Shown one piece after another: positions 18,441-32,202 of a DNA stretch of 64,000 bases. The notes below the pieces were generated by a model. That model did not search any database and was not told where the DNA came from. It saw only the letters and a program-made list of their open reading frames with translations. The translations under genes were made by a program, and so were the position numbers. This DNA comes from Procambarus clarkii (lineage: Eukaryota > Arthropoda > Malacostraca > Decapoda > Cambaridae). Each line of letters opens with the position of its first letter. Position 1 is the first letter of the stretch. Location: the NCBI RefSeq assembly GCF_040958095.1, contig NC_091195.1, forward strand, positions 26,389,881 to 26,453,880, written 5' to 3'.

Positions 18441-20197
18441 CTCTGAACGACTCCGACATAAGGGAGCTTTCGGTTTCGCGGCCCCGGTAGGAATGAGCGA
18501 CCACAGTGTACTGACGTTGGAGTACCTGGTTGAAGAAGGGAAGGAGGGGAACTGATAACAAGGGAAAGGATAACAAGGGAACAAACTGATAACATTCTGA
18601 AAGGGAAACTATGAGGAGATAAGGAAATTCTTAACAGGTATATCATGGGAAACAGAGCTCAGGGAAAAGACGGCCCAAAACATGATGGACTACATCACGC
18701 AGAAGTGCGAGGAGGCAGCAGACACGTTTGTCCCGGTCCAAAAGGAAAACAACGAAATGCAGATGAGAAACCCATGGTTTAACCAGAGATGTAGGCTAGC
18801 TAAGCAGCAAAGTAAAGGGGCATGGAGAAACTATAGGAATAACAGGACACTGGAGAGCAGAGAAAGATACCAGAATGCCAGGAATGAATATGTTAGGATG
18901 AGAAGAGAGGCAGAAAGACAATACGAAAATGACATCGCAAGCAAGGCAAAGACTCAGCCTAAATTGCTGCATAGCCACATCAGGAGAAAAACAACAGTAA
19001 AGGAACAGGTTATGAAACTGAGGATAGGGGCAGACAGATTCACTACAAACGACAAGAAAGTGTGCGAGGAACTGAATAAGAAATTCCAGGAGGTCTTCAC
19101 ATTAGAGCAAAGGGAAGTTCTAGAGATAAGAGAGGGAATAGTTAACCAGGCACCACTAGAAGAGTTTGAGATTACCAGTGGGGATGTAAGGAAGCTCTTG
19201 CTAGAGTTGGATGTGACAAAGGCTATAGGACCAGATGGAATCTTCCCTTGGATACTAAAGGAAGGAGCAGAAGCACTGTGCCTGCCACTCTCCATAATGT
19301 ATAACAAATCACTGGCAACAGGGGAATTGCCAAAAATTTGGAAGAATGCTAATGTAGTCCCGATATACAAGAAAGGGGATAGACAGGAGGCACTGAACTA
19401 CAGGCCAGTGTCCCTAACCTGCATACCATGCAAGCTGATGGAGAAGATTGTGCGAAGAAAGCTAGTGGAGCACCTGGAGCGAAAGAACTTTGTAACACAG
19501 CATCAACATGGGTTCAGGGATGGCAGGTCCTGCCTCACAGGGTTACTTGAATTCTACGACCAGGCAACAAAAATAAGGCAAGAAAGAGAGGGGTGGTCAG
19601 ACTGCATATTTTTGGATAGCCAGAAAGCCTTTGACACCACACAAGAGGCTAGTGAAAAAGCTGGAGATGCAGGCTGGAGTGAAAGGGAAGGTACTCCACT
19701 GGATAAAGGAGTACCTAAGCAACAGGAGACAACGAGTCAGTGTGGGGGGTGAGGTCTCAGACTGGCGTGACGTCACAAGTGGAGTCCCGCAAGGGTCAGT
19801 CCTTGGACCTATACTGTTTCTGATATATGTAAATGATCTCCCAGAGGGTATAGAATCGTTCCTTTCATTGTTCGCTGATGATGCACAAATTATAAGGAGG
19901 ATTAAAACAGAGGATGATAGTAAGAGGCGACATAGGACCTAGACAGACTGACTAAATGGCCCAACAAATGGCTACTAAAGTTCAACCCAAGTAAATGCAA
20001 GGTCGTGAAACTAAGGCAGTGGAAACAGGAGGCCAGACACAGGATACCGAATGGGAAATGAAGTACTTCATGAAACGGACAGAGAGAAAGATCTAGGAGT
20101 TGATATCACACCAAACCTGTCTCCTGAAGCCCACATAAAGAGAATAACATCAGCGGCGTATGCGAGGCTGGCTAACATCAGAACAGCATTTAGGGAG
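18441..20197 (+). pseudogene. CR1/Jockey-like LINE ORF2: endonuclease end and reverse transcriptase, broken, copy C
   Basis: Starts inside the endonuclease with GMSDHSVLTLEYL (the SDH catalytic motif), then reads open from 18682 through a coiled, basic linker into the reverse transcriptase. Motifs seen in order: KAIGPDGI (about 19218), [30 protein letters not shown] (first catalytic Asp, about 19610), [11 protein letters not shown] (about 19777) and FADDAQII (catalytic DD, about 19870). Breaks: a stop after the endonuclease, about 5 bp lost after KAFD (near 19631), and another frameshift near 19920. After ANIRTAFR (about 20190) it gives way to the 29-31-bp minisatellite instead of its own C-terminus. 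Cannot be functional. Confidence 0.88.
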
Positions 20198-20199
20198 GA

Positions 20200-22257
20200 A
20201 CAACCTCCCTTGGTGGATGACAACATGGTCACCCTCCCCTGGTGGATGACACTGTGGTCACCCCCCCTGGTGGATGACACTGTGGTCACCTCTCCTGGTG
20301 GATGACACAGTGGTCACCTCCCCTGGTGGATGACACTGTGGTCACCTCTCCTGGTGGATGACACAGTGGTCACCTCCCCTGGTGGATGACACAGTGGTCA
20401 CCTCCCCTGGTGGATGATACAGTGGTCACCTCTCCTGGTGGATGACACTGTGGTCACCTTCCCTGGTGGATGACACAGTGGTCACCTCTCCTGGTGGATG
20501 ACACAGTGGTCACCTCCCCTGGTGGATGACACTGTGGTCACCCCCCCTGGTGGATGACACTGTGGTCACCTCCCCTGGTGGATGACACTGTGGTCACCTC
20601 CCCTGGTGAATGACACAGTGGTCACCTCTCCTGGTGGATGACACAGTGGTCACCTCCCCTGGAGGATGATACAGTGGTCACCTCCCCTGGTGGATGACAC
20701 TGTGGTCACCTCCCCTGGTGGATGACACTGTGGTCACCTCCCCTGGTGAATGACACAGTGGTCACCTCTCCTGGTGGATGACACAGTGGTCACCTCCCCT
20801 GGAGGATGATACAGTGGTCACCTCCCCTGGTGGATGACACTGTGGTCACCTCCCCTGGTGGATGACACAGTGGTCACCTCCCCTGGTGGATGACACAGTG
20901 GTCACCTCCCCTGGAGGATGACACAGTGGTCACCTCCCCTGGTGGATGACACTGTGGTCACCTCCCCTGGTGGATGACACAGTGGTCACCTCCCCTGGTG
21001 GATGACACAGTGGTCACCTCCCCTGGTGGATGACACAGTGGTCACCTCCCCTGGTGGATGACACAGTGGTCACCTCCCCTGGTGGATGACACAGTGGTCA
21101 CCTCCCCTGGTGGATGACACAGTGGTCACCTCTCCTGGTGGATGACACAGTGGTCACCTCCCCTGGTGGATGACACTGTGGTCACCCCCCCTGGTGGATG
21201 ACACTGTGGTCACCTCCCCTGGTGGATGACACTGTGGTCACCTCCCCTGGTGAATGACACAGTGGTCACCTCTCCTGGTGGATGACACAGTGGTCACCTC
21301 CCCTGGAGGATGATACAGTGGTCACCTCCCCTGGTGGATGACACTGTGGTCACCTCCCCTGGTGGATGACACAGTGGTCACCTCCCCTGGTGGATGACAC
21401 AGTGGTCACCTCCCCTGGAGGATGACACAGTGGTCACCTCCCCTGGTGGATGACACTGTGGTCACCTCCCCTGGTGGATGACACAGTGGTCACCTCCCCT
21501 GGTGGATGACACAGTGGTCACCTCCCCTGGTGGATGACACAGTGGTCACCTCCCCTGGTGGATGACACAGTGGTCACCTCCCCTGGTGGATGACACAGTG
21601 GTCACCTCCCCTGATGGATGACACAGTGGTCACCTCCCCTGGTGGATGACACTGTGGTCACCTCCCCTGGTGGATGACACAGTGGTCACCTCCCCTGGTG
21701 GATGACACAGTGGTCACCTCCCCTGGAGGATGATACAGTGGTCACCTCCCCTGGTGGATGACACTGGTCACCCTCCCCTGGTGGATGACACAGTGGTCAC
21801 CTCCCCTGGTGGATGACACAGTGGTCACCCTCCCCTGGTGGATGACACAGTGGTCACCTCCCCTGGTGAATGACACAGTGGTCACCTCCCCTGGTGGATG
21901 ACACAGTGGTCACCTCCCCTGGTGGATGACACAGTGGTCACCTCCCCTGGTGGATGACACAGTGGTCACCTCCCCTGGTGGATGACACAGTGGTCACCTC
22001 CCCTGGTGAATGACACAGTGGTCACCTCCCCTGGTGGATGACACTGTGGTCACCCTCCCCTGGTGGATGACACAGTGGTCACCTCCCCTGGTGGATGATA
22101 CTGTGGTCACCCTCCCCTGGTGGATGACACTGTGGTCACCTCCCCTGGTGGATGACACTGTGGTCACCCTCCCCTGGTGGATGACACAGTGGTCACCTCC
22201 CCTGGTGGATGACACTGTGGTCACCCTCCCCTGGTGGATGACACAGTGGTCACCTCC
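20200..22257. repeat. 29-31-bp minisatellite, first block
   Basis: Unit GGTGGATGACACTGTGGTCA plus CCTCCCCT, with CACAGT/CACTGT and CTCC/CCCC variants. It begins at the break in LINE copy C. A ~135-bp run of variant units at 20483-20620 repeats at 21123-21258, showing block duplication of about 640 bp. Confidence 0.95.
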
Positions 22258-23241
22258 TGTTACGACCCTGGGTTCTCCAGTGGAAACCAGAGGTCAAAAT
22301 TGAGCTATTAAACTTCCTGGTAGCACAGTTGGGCATCTAGAATGTCAATTGTTTGTATCTTCCCTGCCAGACGTAAGACTTTTTGTTTCTCAAAGAGCAT
22401 TTAAAGACTGAGCTGGGGTTGATTATTAAATAATAACATAGGCACCAAACTTTGCTTACTAATACTTTCTAATCATTCATAAAGTAACAATACGTTGCAT
22501 AGGGGAAGATCTTTAATGTGCTTAGCTGCACGATCAATTAGGCTCCTCCCGGCACCACGAGATGAGGGAGGCAGCTGGTGGCTAGCTCGCTCTTCTCTCT
22601 GGCTGGTGTGTGCGGATAAGACCTACTCTGTGGCTGTATCCCTACTCTCCTTCCTTCTCCTCTTACTTATTTCCCTTACCTGAAGTTCCTGTATCCTTAA
22701 GCTAAGTACGGGGCATCAGTAAGTGTACCTACTCTGGTAGTAACTATTGGTGAGACCTGGGGTTAGTATTTGCCAGTGTTTTGTTTACCCTGAGTGTTGT
22801 GTTTTGTATTAGGGTACCACATGGTCTCACTACCCTAAGCTGCATCCAGCTTCAGTGCTTATCCAGTAGTACTTTACCCTAGCTTGTTATTAGTGTAAAC
22901 CTTGTATCCTGTCTATGTGGACCAAGGCTTTTAACGTAAGATAGTGTGGTAAAGTTATTATTATTATTGTTATTGGTGTGAGTGTATATGGGGGGGTTGT
23001 TAAGGGGTAAATAAATAAGTACATGAATTACAGAGTATCTCTTCTTCCTATGTGGGAGCGCATTGATCAACCCTTAGACTAACATATATGGTCTTGTAGC
23101 AAGTTATTACTACTGTGGATAGTTTATTTTAGGGGCCGGGCCTTTTAGCTCTCCCATATTTGATACTCTTGTCTTCTAACTACCTTTACCCCTTAATAGT
23201 ACCAGTACCCCATACAAGCCCCACTCATATCAGTTGTAACA
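22258..23241. mobile_element. Solo LTR (984 bp) inside the minisatellite
   Basis: Begins TGTTACGACC and ends GTTGTAACA, so the ends are inverted TGTTAC/GTAACA with the TG...CA of LTRs. It is flanked by the 5-bp duplication CCTCC (22253-22257 and 23242-23246). No internal coding region, so this is a solo LTR left by recombination. Its sequence differs from the LTRs at 30080 and 34877, so another family, possibly Ty3/gypsy; orientation not established. Confidence 0.85.
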
Positions 23242-26200
23242 CCTCCCCTGGTGGATGACACTGTGGTCACCCTCCCCTGGTGGATGACACTGTGGTCACC
23301 CTCCCCTGGTGGATGACACTGTCGTCACCTCTCCTGGTGGATGACACTGTGGTCACCTCCCCTGGTGGATGATACAGTAGTCACCTCTCCTGGTGGATGA
23401 CACTGTGGTCACCCTCCCCTGGTGGATGACACTGTGGTCACCCTCCCCTGGTGGATGACACAGTGGTCACCTCCCTTGGTGGATGACACTGTGGTCACCC
23501 TCCCCTGGTGGATGACACTGTGGTCACCCTCCCCTGGTGGATGACACTGTCGTCACCCTCCCCTGGTGGATGACACAGTGGTCACCTCCCCTGGTGGATG
23601 ACACTGTGGTCACCCTCCCCTGGTGGATGACACAGTGGTCACCCCCCCCTGGTGGATGACACAGTGGTCACCTCCCCTGGTGGATGACACAATGGTCACC
23701 TCTCCTGGTGGATGACACTGTGGTCACCCTCCCTGGTGGATGACACTGTGGTCACCTCTCCTGTTGGATGACTCTGTGGTCACCTCCCCTGGTGGATGAT
23801 ACAGTAGTCACCTCTCCTGGTGGATGACACTGTGGTCACCCCCCTGGTGGATGACACTGTGGTCACCCCCCTAGTGGATGACACTGTGGTCACCTCTCCT
23901 GGTGGATGACACTGTGGTCACCCCCCCTGGTGGATGACACTGTGGTCACCCCCCTGGTGGATGACACTGGTCACCTCTCCTGGTGGATGACACTGTGGTC
24001 ACCCTCCCTGGTGGATGACACTCTGGTCACCCTCCCCTGGTGGATGACACAGTGGTCACCTCCCTGGTGGATGACACAGTGGTCACCTCCCCTGGTGGAT
24101 GACACTGTGGTCACCTCCCCTGGTGGATGACACAGTGGTCACCCTCCCCTGGTGGATGACACTGTGGTCACCTCCCCTGGTGGATGACACAGTGGTCACC
24201 CTCCCCTAGTGGATGACACTGTGGTCACCCTCCCTGGTGGATGACACTGTGGTCACCTCCTCTGGTGGATGACACAGTGGTCACCTCCCCTGGTGGATGA
24301 CACTGTGGTCACCTCCCCTGGTGGATGACACTGTGGTCACCTCCCCTGGTGGATGACACAGTGGTCACCCTCCCCTGGTGGATAACACAGTGGTCACCTC
24401 CCCTGGTGGATGACACTGTGGTCACCCTCCCCTGGTGGATGACACTGTAGTCACCTCTCCTGGTGGATGACACTGTGGTCACCTCCCCTGGTGGATGACA
24501 CAGTAGTCACCCTCCTGGTGGATGACACTGTGGTCACCCCCCTGGTGGATGACACTGTGGTCACCTCTCCTGGTGGATGACACAGTGGTCACCTCTCCTG
24601 CTGGATGACACTGTGGTCACCCTCCCTGGTGGATGACACTGTGGTCACCTCTCCTGGTGGATGACACTGTGGTCACCTCTCCTGGTGGATGACACTGTGG
24701 TCACCTCCCCTGGTGGATGACACAGTAGTCTCCTCTCCTGGTGGATGACACTGTGGTCAACCCCCCTGGTGGATGACACTGTGGTCACCTCTCCTGGTGG
24801 ATGACACTGTGGTCACCCTCCCTGGTGGATGACACAGTGGTCACCCTCCCCCTGGTGGATGACACAGGGGTCACCCTCCCCTGGTGGATGACACTGTGGT
24901 CACCTCCCCTGGTGGATGACACAGTGGTCACCTCTCCTGGTGGATGACACTGTGGTCACCCCCCTGGTGGATGACACTGTGGTCACCTCTCCTGGTGGAT
25001 GACACTGTGGTCACCCTCCCTGGTGGATGACACAGTGGTCACCTCCCCTGGTGGATGACACTGTGGTCACCTCCCCCTGGTGGATGACACAGTAGTCACC
25101 TCCCCTGGTGGATGACACGGTGGTCACCCCCCTGGTGGATGACACAGTGGTCACCTCTCCTGGTGGATGACACTGTGGTCACCCTCCCTGGTGGATGACA
25201 CTGTAGTCACCTCTCCTGGTGGATGACACTGTGGTCACCTCCCCTGGTGGATGACACAGTAGTCACCTCTCCTGGTGGATGACACTGTGGTCACCCCCCT
25301 GGTGGATGACACTGTGGTCACCTCTCCTGGTGGATGACACAGTGGTCACCTCTCCTGCTGGATGACACTGTGGTCACCCTCCCTGGTGGATGACACTGTG
25401 GTCTCCTCTCCTGGTGGATGACACTGTGGTCACCTCTCCTGGTGGATGACACTGTGGTCACCTCCCCTGGTGGATGACACAGTAGTCACCTCTCCTGGTG
25501 GATGACACTGTGGTCACCCCCCCCTGGTGGATGACACTGTAGTCACCTCTCCTGATGGATGACACTGTGGTCACCCTCCCTGGTGGATGACACAGTGGTC
25601 ACCCTCCCCCTGGTGGATGACACAGTGGTCACCCTCCCCTGGTGGATGACACTGTGGTCACCTCCCCTGGTGGATGACACAGTGGTCACCTCTCCTGGTG
25701 GATGACACTGTGGTCACCTCCCCTGGTGGATGACACAGTTGTCACCTCCCCTGGTGGATGACACTGTGGTCACCTCCCCTGGTGGATGACACAGTGGTCA
25801 CCCTCCCCTGGTGGATGACACTGTGGTCACCCTCCCCTGGTGGATGACACATTGGTCACCTCTCCTGGTGGATGACACTGTGGTCACCCCCCTGGTGGAT
25901 GACACTGTGGTCACCTCTCCTGGTGGATGACACTGTGGTCACCCTCCCTGGTGGATGACACTGTGGTCACCCTCCCCTGGTGGATGACACAGTGGTCACC
26001 TCCCCTGGTGGATGACACAGTGGTCACCTCCCCTGGTGGATGACACTGTGGTCACCTCCCCTGGTGGATGACACAGTGGTCACCCTCCCCTGGTGGATGA
26101 CACTGTGGTCACCTCCCCTGGTGGATGACACTGTGGTCACCCTCCCCTAGTGGATGACACTGTGGTCACCCTCCCTGGTGGATGACACTGTGGTCACCTC

Positions 26201-29200
26201 CTCTGGTGGATGACACAGTGGTCACCTCCCCTGGTGGATGACACTGTGGTTACCCTTCCCTGGTGGATGATACTGTGGTCACCCTCCCCTAGTGGATGAC
26301 ACTGTGGTCACCCTCCCTGGTGGATGACACAGTGGTCACCTCCCCTGGTGGATGACACTGTGGTCACCTCCCCTGGTGGATGACACTGTGGTCACCTCCC
26401 CTGGTGGATGACACAGTGGTCACCCTCCCCTGGTGGATGACACAGTGGTCACCTCCCCTGGTGGATGACACTGTGGTCACCCTTCCCTGGTGGATGACAC
26501 TGTGGTCACCTTCGCTGGTGGATGACACTGTGGTCACCCTCCCCTGGTGGATGGCACTGTGGTCACCCCCCCTGGTGGATGACACTGTGGTCACCCGCCC
26601 ATGGTGGATGACACTGTGGTCACCCCCCTGGTGGATGACACAGTGGTCACCTCCCCTGGTGGATGACACAGTGGTCACATCCCCTGGTGGATGACACAGT
26701 GGTCACATCCCCTGGTGGATGACACTGTGGTCACCCCCCCTGGTGGATGACACTGTGGTCACCCCCCCTGGTGGATGACACTGTGGTCACACTCCCCTGG
26801 TGGATGACACTGTGGTCACCCCCCTGGTGGATGACACAGTGGTCACCTCCCCTGGTGGATGACACAGTGGTCACCTCCCCTGGTGGATGACACTGTGGTC
26901 ACCCTCCCTGGTGGATGACACTGTGGTCACCTCCCCTGGTGGATGACACTGTGGTCACCCTCCCTGGTGGATGATACAGTGGTCACCTCTCCTGGTGGAT
27001 GACACTGTGGTCACCTCCCCTGGTGGATGACACTGTGGTGACCCCCCCTGGTGGATGACACAGTGGTCACCCTCCCTGGTGGATGACACTGTGGTCACCC
27101 TCCCCTGGTGGATGACACTGTGGTCACCCTCCCTGGTGGATGACACTGTGGTCACCCCCCTGGTGGATGACACAGTGGTCACCCCCCTGGTGGATGACAC
27201 AGTGGTCACCTCCCCTGGTGGATGACACTGTAGTCACCCCCTTGGTGGATGACACTGTGGTCACCCTCCCTGGTGGATGATACAGTGGTCACCCTCCCTG
27301 GTGGATGACACTGTGGTCACCCTCCCCTGGTGGATGACACTGTGGTCACTTCTCCTGGTGGATGACACTGTGGTCACCTCCCCTGGTGGATGACACTGTG
27401 GTCACCTCCCCTGGTGAATGACAAAGTGGTCACCTCCCCTGGTGGATGACACTGTGGTCACCCTCCCTGGTGGATGACACTGTGGTCACCCTCCCCTGGT
27501 GGATGACACAGTGGTCACCCTCCCTGGTGGATGACACTGTGGTCACCCTCCCCTGGTGGATGACACTGTGGTCACCTCTCCTGGTGGATGACACTGTGGT
27601 CACCTCCCCCTGGTGGATGACACTGTGGTCACCCCCCCTCGTGAATGACACAGTGGTCACCTCCCCTGGTGGATGACACTGTGGTCACCCTCCCTGGTGG
27701 ATGACACTGTGGTCACCCTCCCCTGGTGGATGACACAGTGGTCACCCTCCCCTGGTGGATGATACAGTGGTCACCCTCCCCTGGTGGATGATACAGTGGT
27801 CACCTCCCTGGTGGATGATACAGTGGTCACCTCCCCTGGTGGATGACACAGTAGTCACCTCCCCTGGTGGATGACACTGTGGTCACCCCCCTGGTGGATG
27901 ACACTGTGGTCACCCCCCCTGGTGGATGACACAGTGGTCACCTCCCCTGGTGGATGACACTGTGGTCACCTCCCCTGGTGGATGATACAGTGGTCACCTC
28001 CCCTGGTGGATGATACAGTGGTCACCTCCCCTGGTGGATGACACTGTGGTCACCCCCCCTGGTGGATGACACTGTGGTCACCCCCCCTGGTGGATGACAC
28101 TGTGGTCACCTCCCCTGGTGGATGACACTGTGGTCACCTCCCCTGGTGGATGATACAGTGGTCACCTCCCCTGGTGGATGATACAGTGGTCACCTCCCCT
28201 GGTGGATGACACTGTGGTCACCTCTCCTGGTGGATGACACTGTGGTCACCTCCCCTGGTGGATGACACTGTGGTCACCCTTCCCTAATGGATGACACTGT
28301 GGTCACCTCCCCTGGTGGATGACACTGTGGTCACCCTCCCCTGGTGGATGGCACTGTGGTCACCCCCCCTGGTGGATGACACTGTGGTCACCCGCCCATG
28401 GTGGATGACACTGTAGTCACCCCCCTGGTGGATGACACAGTGGTCACCTCCCCTGGTGGATGACACAGTGGTCACATCCCCTGGTGGATGACACAGTGGT
28501 CACATCCCCTGGTGGATGACACTGTGGTCACCCCCCCCCCCTGGTGGATGACACTGTGGTCACCCCCCCTGGTGGATGACACAGTGGTCACCCTCCCTGG
28601 TGGATGACACTGTGGTCACCCTCCCCTGGTGGATGACGGTGTGATCACCCTCCCTGGTGGATGACACTGTGGTCACCCCCCTGGTGGATGACACAGTGGT
28701 CACCCCCCTGGTGGATGACACAGTGGTCACCTCCCCTGGTGGATGACACTGTGGTCACCCCCCCTGGTGGATGACACTGTGGTCACCTCCCCTGGTGGAT
28801 GACACTGTGGTCACCTCCCCTGGTGGATGATACAGTGGTCACCTCCCCTGGTGGATGATACAGTGGTCACCTCCCCTGGTGGATGACACTGTGGTCACCT
28901 CTCCTGGTGGATGACACTGTGGTCACCTCCCCTGGTGGATGACACTGTGGTCACCCTTCCCTGGTGGATGACACTGTGGTCACCTCCCCTGGTGGATGAC
29001 ACTGTGGTCACCCTCCCCTGGTGGATGGCACTGTGGTCACCCCCCCTGGTGGATGACACTGTGGTCACCCGCCCATGGTGGATGACACTGTAGTCACCCC
29101 CCTGGTGGATGACACAGTGGTCACCTCCCCTGGTGGATGACACAGTGGTCACATCCCCTGGTGGATGACACAGTGGTCACATCCCCTGGTGGATGACACT

Positions 29201-30079
29201 GTGGTCACCCCCCCTGGTGGATGACACTGTGGTCACCCCCCCTGGTGGATGACACAGTGGTCACCCTCCCTGGTGGATGACACTGTGGTCACCCTCCCCT
29301 GGTGGATGACACTGTGATCACCCTCCCTGGTGGATGACACTGTGGTCACCCCCCTGGTGGATGACACAGTGGTCACCCCCCTGGTGGATGACACAGTGGT
29401 CACCTCCCCTGGTGGATGACACTGTAGTCACCCCCTTGGTGGATGACACTGTGGTCACCCTCCCTGGTGGATGATACAGTGGTCACCCTCCCTGGTGGAT
29501 GACACTGTGGTCACCCTCCCCTGGTGGATGACACTGTGGTCACCTCCCCTGGTGGATGACACTGTGGTCACCTCCCCTGGTGAATGACACAGTGGTCACC
29601 TCCCCTGGTGGATGACATTGTGGTCACCCTCCCTGGTGGATGACACTGTGGTCACCCTCCCCTGGTGGATGACACAGTGGTCACCCTCCCTGGTGGATGA
29701 CACTGTGGTCACCCTCCCCTGGTGGATGACACTGTGGTCACCTCTCCTGGTGGATGACACTGTGGTCACCTCCCCCTGGTGGATGACACTGTGGTCACCC
29801 CCCCTCGTGAATGACACAGTGGTCACCTCCCCTGGTGGATGACACTGTGGTCACCCTCCCTGGTGGATGACACTGTGGTCACCCTCCCCTGGTGGATGAC
29901 ACAGTGGTCACCCTCCCCTGGTGGATGATACAGTGGTCACCCTCCCCTGGTGGATGATACAGTGGTCACCTCCCTGGTGGATGATACAGTGGTCACCTCC
30001 CCTGGTGGATGACACAGTAGTCACCTCCCCTGGTGGATGACACTGGTCACCCCCCCCCCCTGGTGGATGACACTGTGGT
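23242..30079. repeat. 29-31-bp minisatellite, second block
   Basis: Same unit as 20200-22257. Longer block duplications are visible: variant strings near 28284-28475 recur near 28895-29090, and those near 27241-27660 recur near 29435-29826, about 2.2 kb apart. Open frames inside are repeat artefacts. Confidence 0.95.
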
Positions 30080-31180
30080 TGTCGGAAAATCCGACACCAT
30101 TTAATAATAATATCATACAGACAGATAAGAGCTGTGTTGTATAAACAAGTTACCCATAGAAAACGTAACTTGTAGTGGAATTACCATCTAAAGAAAACGG
30201 GATATCATCACCACATACTATTATAATTCACCACCTATTATGGTGGGAATTATTCTTAAATACATTAGTCTTTGGACTTTACCATCATAAAACATCTTAT
30301 ATAAATTAACTTAATTATCAATATTAAAGTAGAGTAACTGTGACCCTTCTATCACTTTCTGAAATCTGGACAAAGTAGGCCAGGCGTCAGTGGGGAAGGA
30401 GGTCAGCCATTGTAGTGTCACCTCCGAGACGTGTGGAGCAAATTCGGCTCCTATCATTCTGGACAATGTCGGCCAGTAACGTCAATTGTATGGAGTGTTA
30501 AACAGCCATTGTTGTTATACGAGACCAGAGGCTCACACGGGAGCAAATTCGGCTCCTGTTAATTTTACTTGGACGTAGTGTTATGGATACCAAAGGTGTA
30601 CCATCTGTCAACACGCTGTCAACAAATCAAGTTAAGTGTTCTTTCCGAAACCCATTATTTATCATTAGTGGCCATTAATGTCATTATATAGGGTGACCCG
30701 GTTAGATCACATGGAAGCCTCAAACTAAAGGTAATTAAGCCAGGTCTTCATGTTCCATGTACTGTTTTCTCTGATATACTTGTCATATATAGGATTCTGG
30801 CTTCACAGCTAGCACACTTTTGACAGGTCAAGACGAGGATGCAAGATTTTGTGCACCAGTTACTGGGTGATATGGAAGCTACCTCAAAGAGGATAATTTG
30901 GTGTCTACACCCTAGTTATACCTGGTGGACTAGCCTGCTGTACTATAAGATAAGGAACCTCTTCAATGTATGTAGTTAATTCTGTAGTTTGATTGGCTGC
31001 ATATATATTAATTTAATAACCCCCCCTAATGTGTAGAGGATCGATTTGTGAGATTATGAGATTATTGCAGAAATACAGTCCACTTAACATTATACAAATT
31101 GCTATCGAAGTATATAAATTAACGTAAATATAAATTCATATAAATTAAATAAATATAAATCTCACAGGTCGGTTCCCACA
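30080..31180 (+). repeat. 5' LTR of the BEL/Pao element
   Basis: Opens with the short palindrome TGTCGGAAAATCCGACA. Ends CACAGGTCGGTTCCCACA. The same length as the 3' LTR. An imperfect repeat of AGCAAATTCGGCTCCT occurs twice within it (about 30439 and 30542). Confidence 0.92.
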
Positions 31181-31350
31181 TTATTTGGTCCTTCGAAACC
31201 GAATTATTTGGACCTTCGGAACCGGAATATTTGATCCTATGAACCCATATTTGGTCATCTTCGAACCGGATGACGGATTATTTGATCCTTTGAACCCACA
31301 TTTGGTCATCTTAGTACCGGATGAACCAGTTAACCAGTGGATTCATTAAA
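31181..31350 (+). promoter_or_regulatory. Putative primer-binding region with repeated TTTGGTCCTTCGAA-like motif
   Basis: Directly after the 5' LTR the words ATTTGGTCCTTCGAAACCG, ATTTGGACCTTCGGAACCG, ATTTGATCCTATGAACCC and TTTGGTCATCTTCGAACCGG follow one another. Words like TTTGGTCCTTCGA are what I recall next to LTRs of Pao elements. The complementary tRNA is not identified. The repetition is unusual for a primer site. Confidence 0.4.
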
Positions 31351-32202
31351 TATCTAGTGCAGTGTTATTTAAACAAAGCCAGTCAAAGACAGCGGCGAAG
31401 CCTCGTGGGAGCTCAGGAGCTTCCCTCAGCCCAGTTCAGCTTCGTCAGCGGTTTCATGCACACCCACAGATATTTGGTGGCGTGTTATTTCGTGAAATGA
31501 CAGCGCTAATATTGAAGCCAGCCTAATTAGTGACTGTGTCTTCGCGAGATTGTTCACGGATTTCGTGGTGTTACATTTCGCGAGAGATTATCTACGAATT
31601 TTGTGGAGTTTATTTCGCGAGGTCACTAATAATATTTAATACTTCTAGATAATATTAGAAGTTTCATAGAGGCTAATTAAGAGGCTATTATCAATAATTG
31701 TGTATATTATTTCTCCAAAATAGAGAATCATTTAATATAAATTGCACTAGTGATCACAGTATAATATTTACTAATTGCCAACCCACAACAGGGTAGGATA
31801 TTAACCATTGACTAGTTGAACTATTATCGTTCATCCTAGTCCCATTATTACCATAGTCAGTTGTACTATATTCAACAACTTAGCACCATTAATGAATGGT
31901 GCAGACCCTATTTTGGGTGTAATTATTATCAACTCGAATTGAGTTGTATATATAATAATTTACTTATGGTCATTACACCTTTGAGTGATTAATTAGTGTC
32001 TCTACCATCCTGGGGTGATATAGAAGAGCTAACCTAAAGGTACTTCCAGTGACACTGGTTTATCACTCAAATCATTAGTGTGTATGATTGTATATATATA
32101 TAATGTGTATTAATTTTAAGTGCTAACCTCTAGTAGAGGTAGGATTATTGCCTAGTGAGTTCAGAATTTACCCTAGGCTACCATTAGAGCTTGTTCAGTA
32201 TT

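Noticed and set aside
22495-22683. 62-codon frame
   Set aside because: Lies inside the solo LTR, which is not coding.
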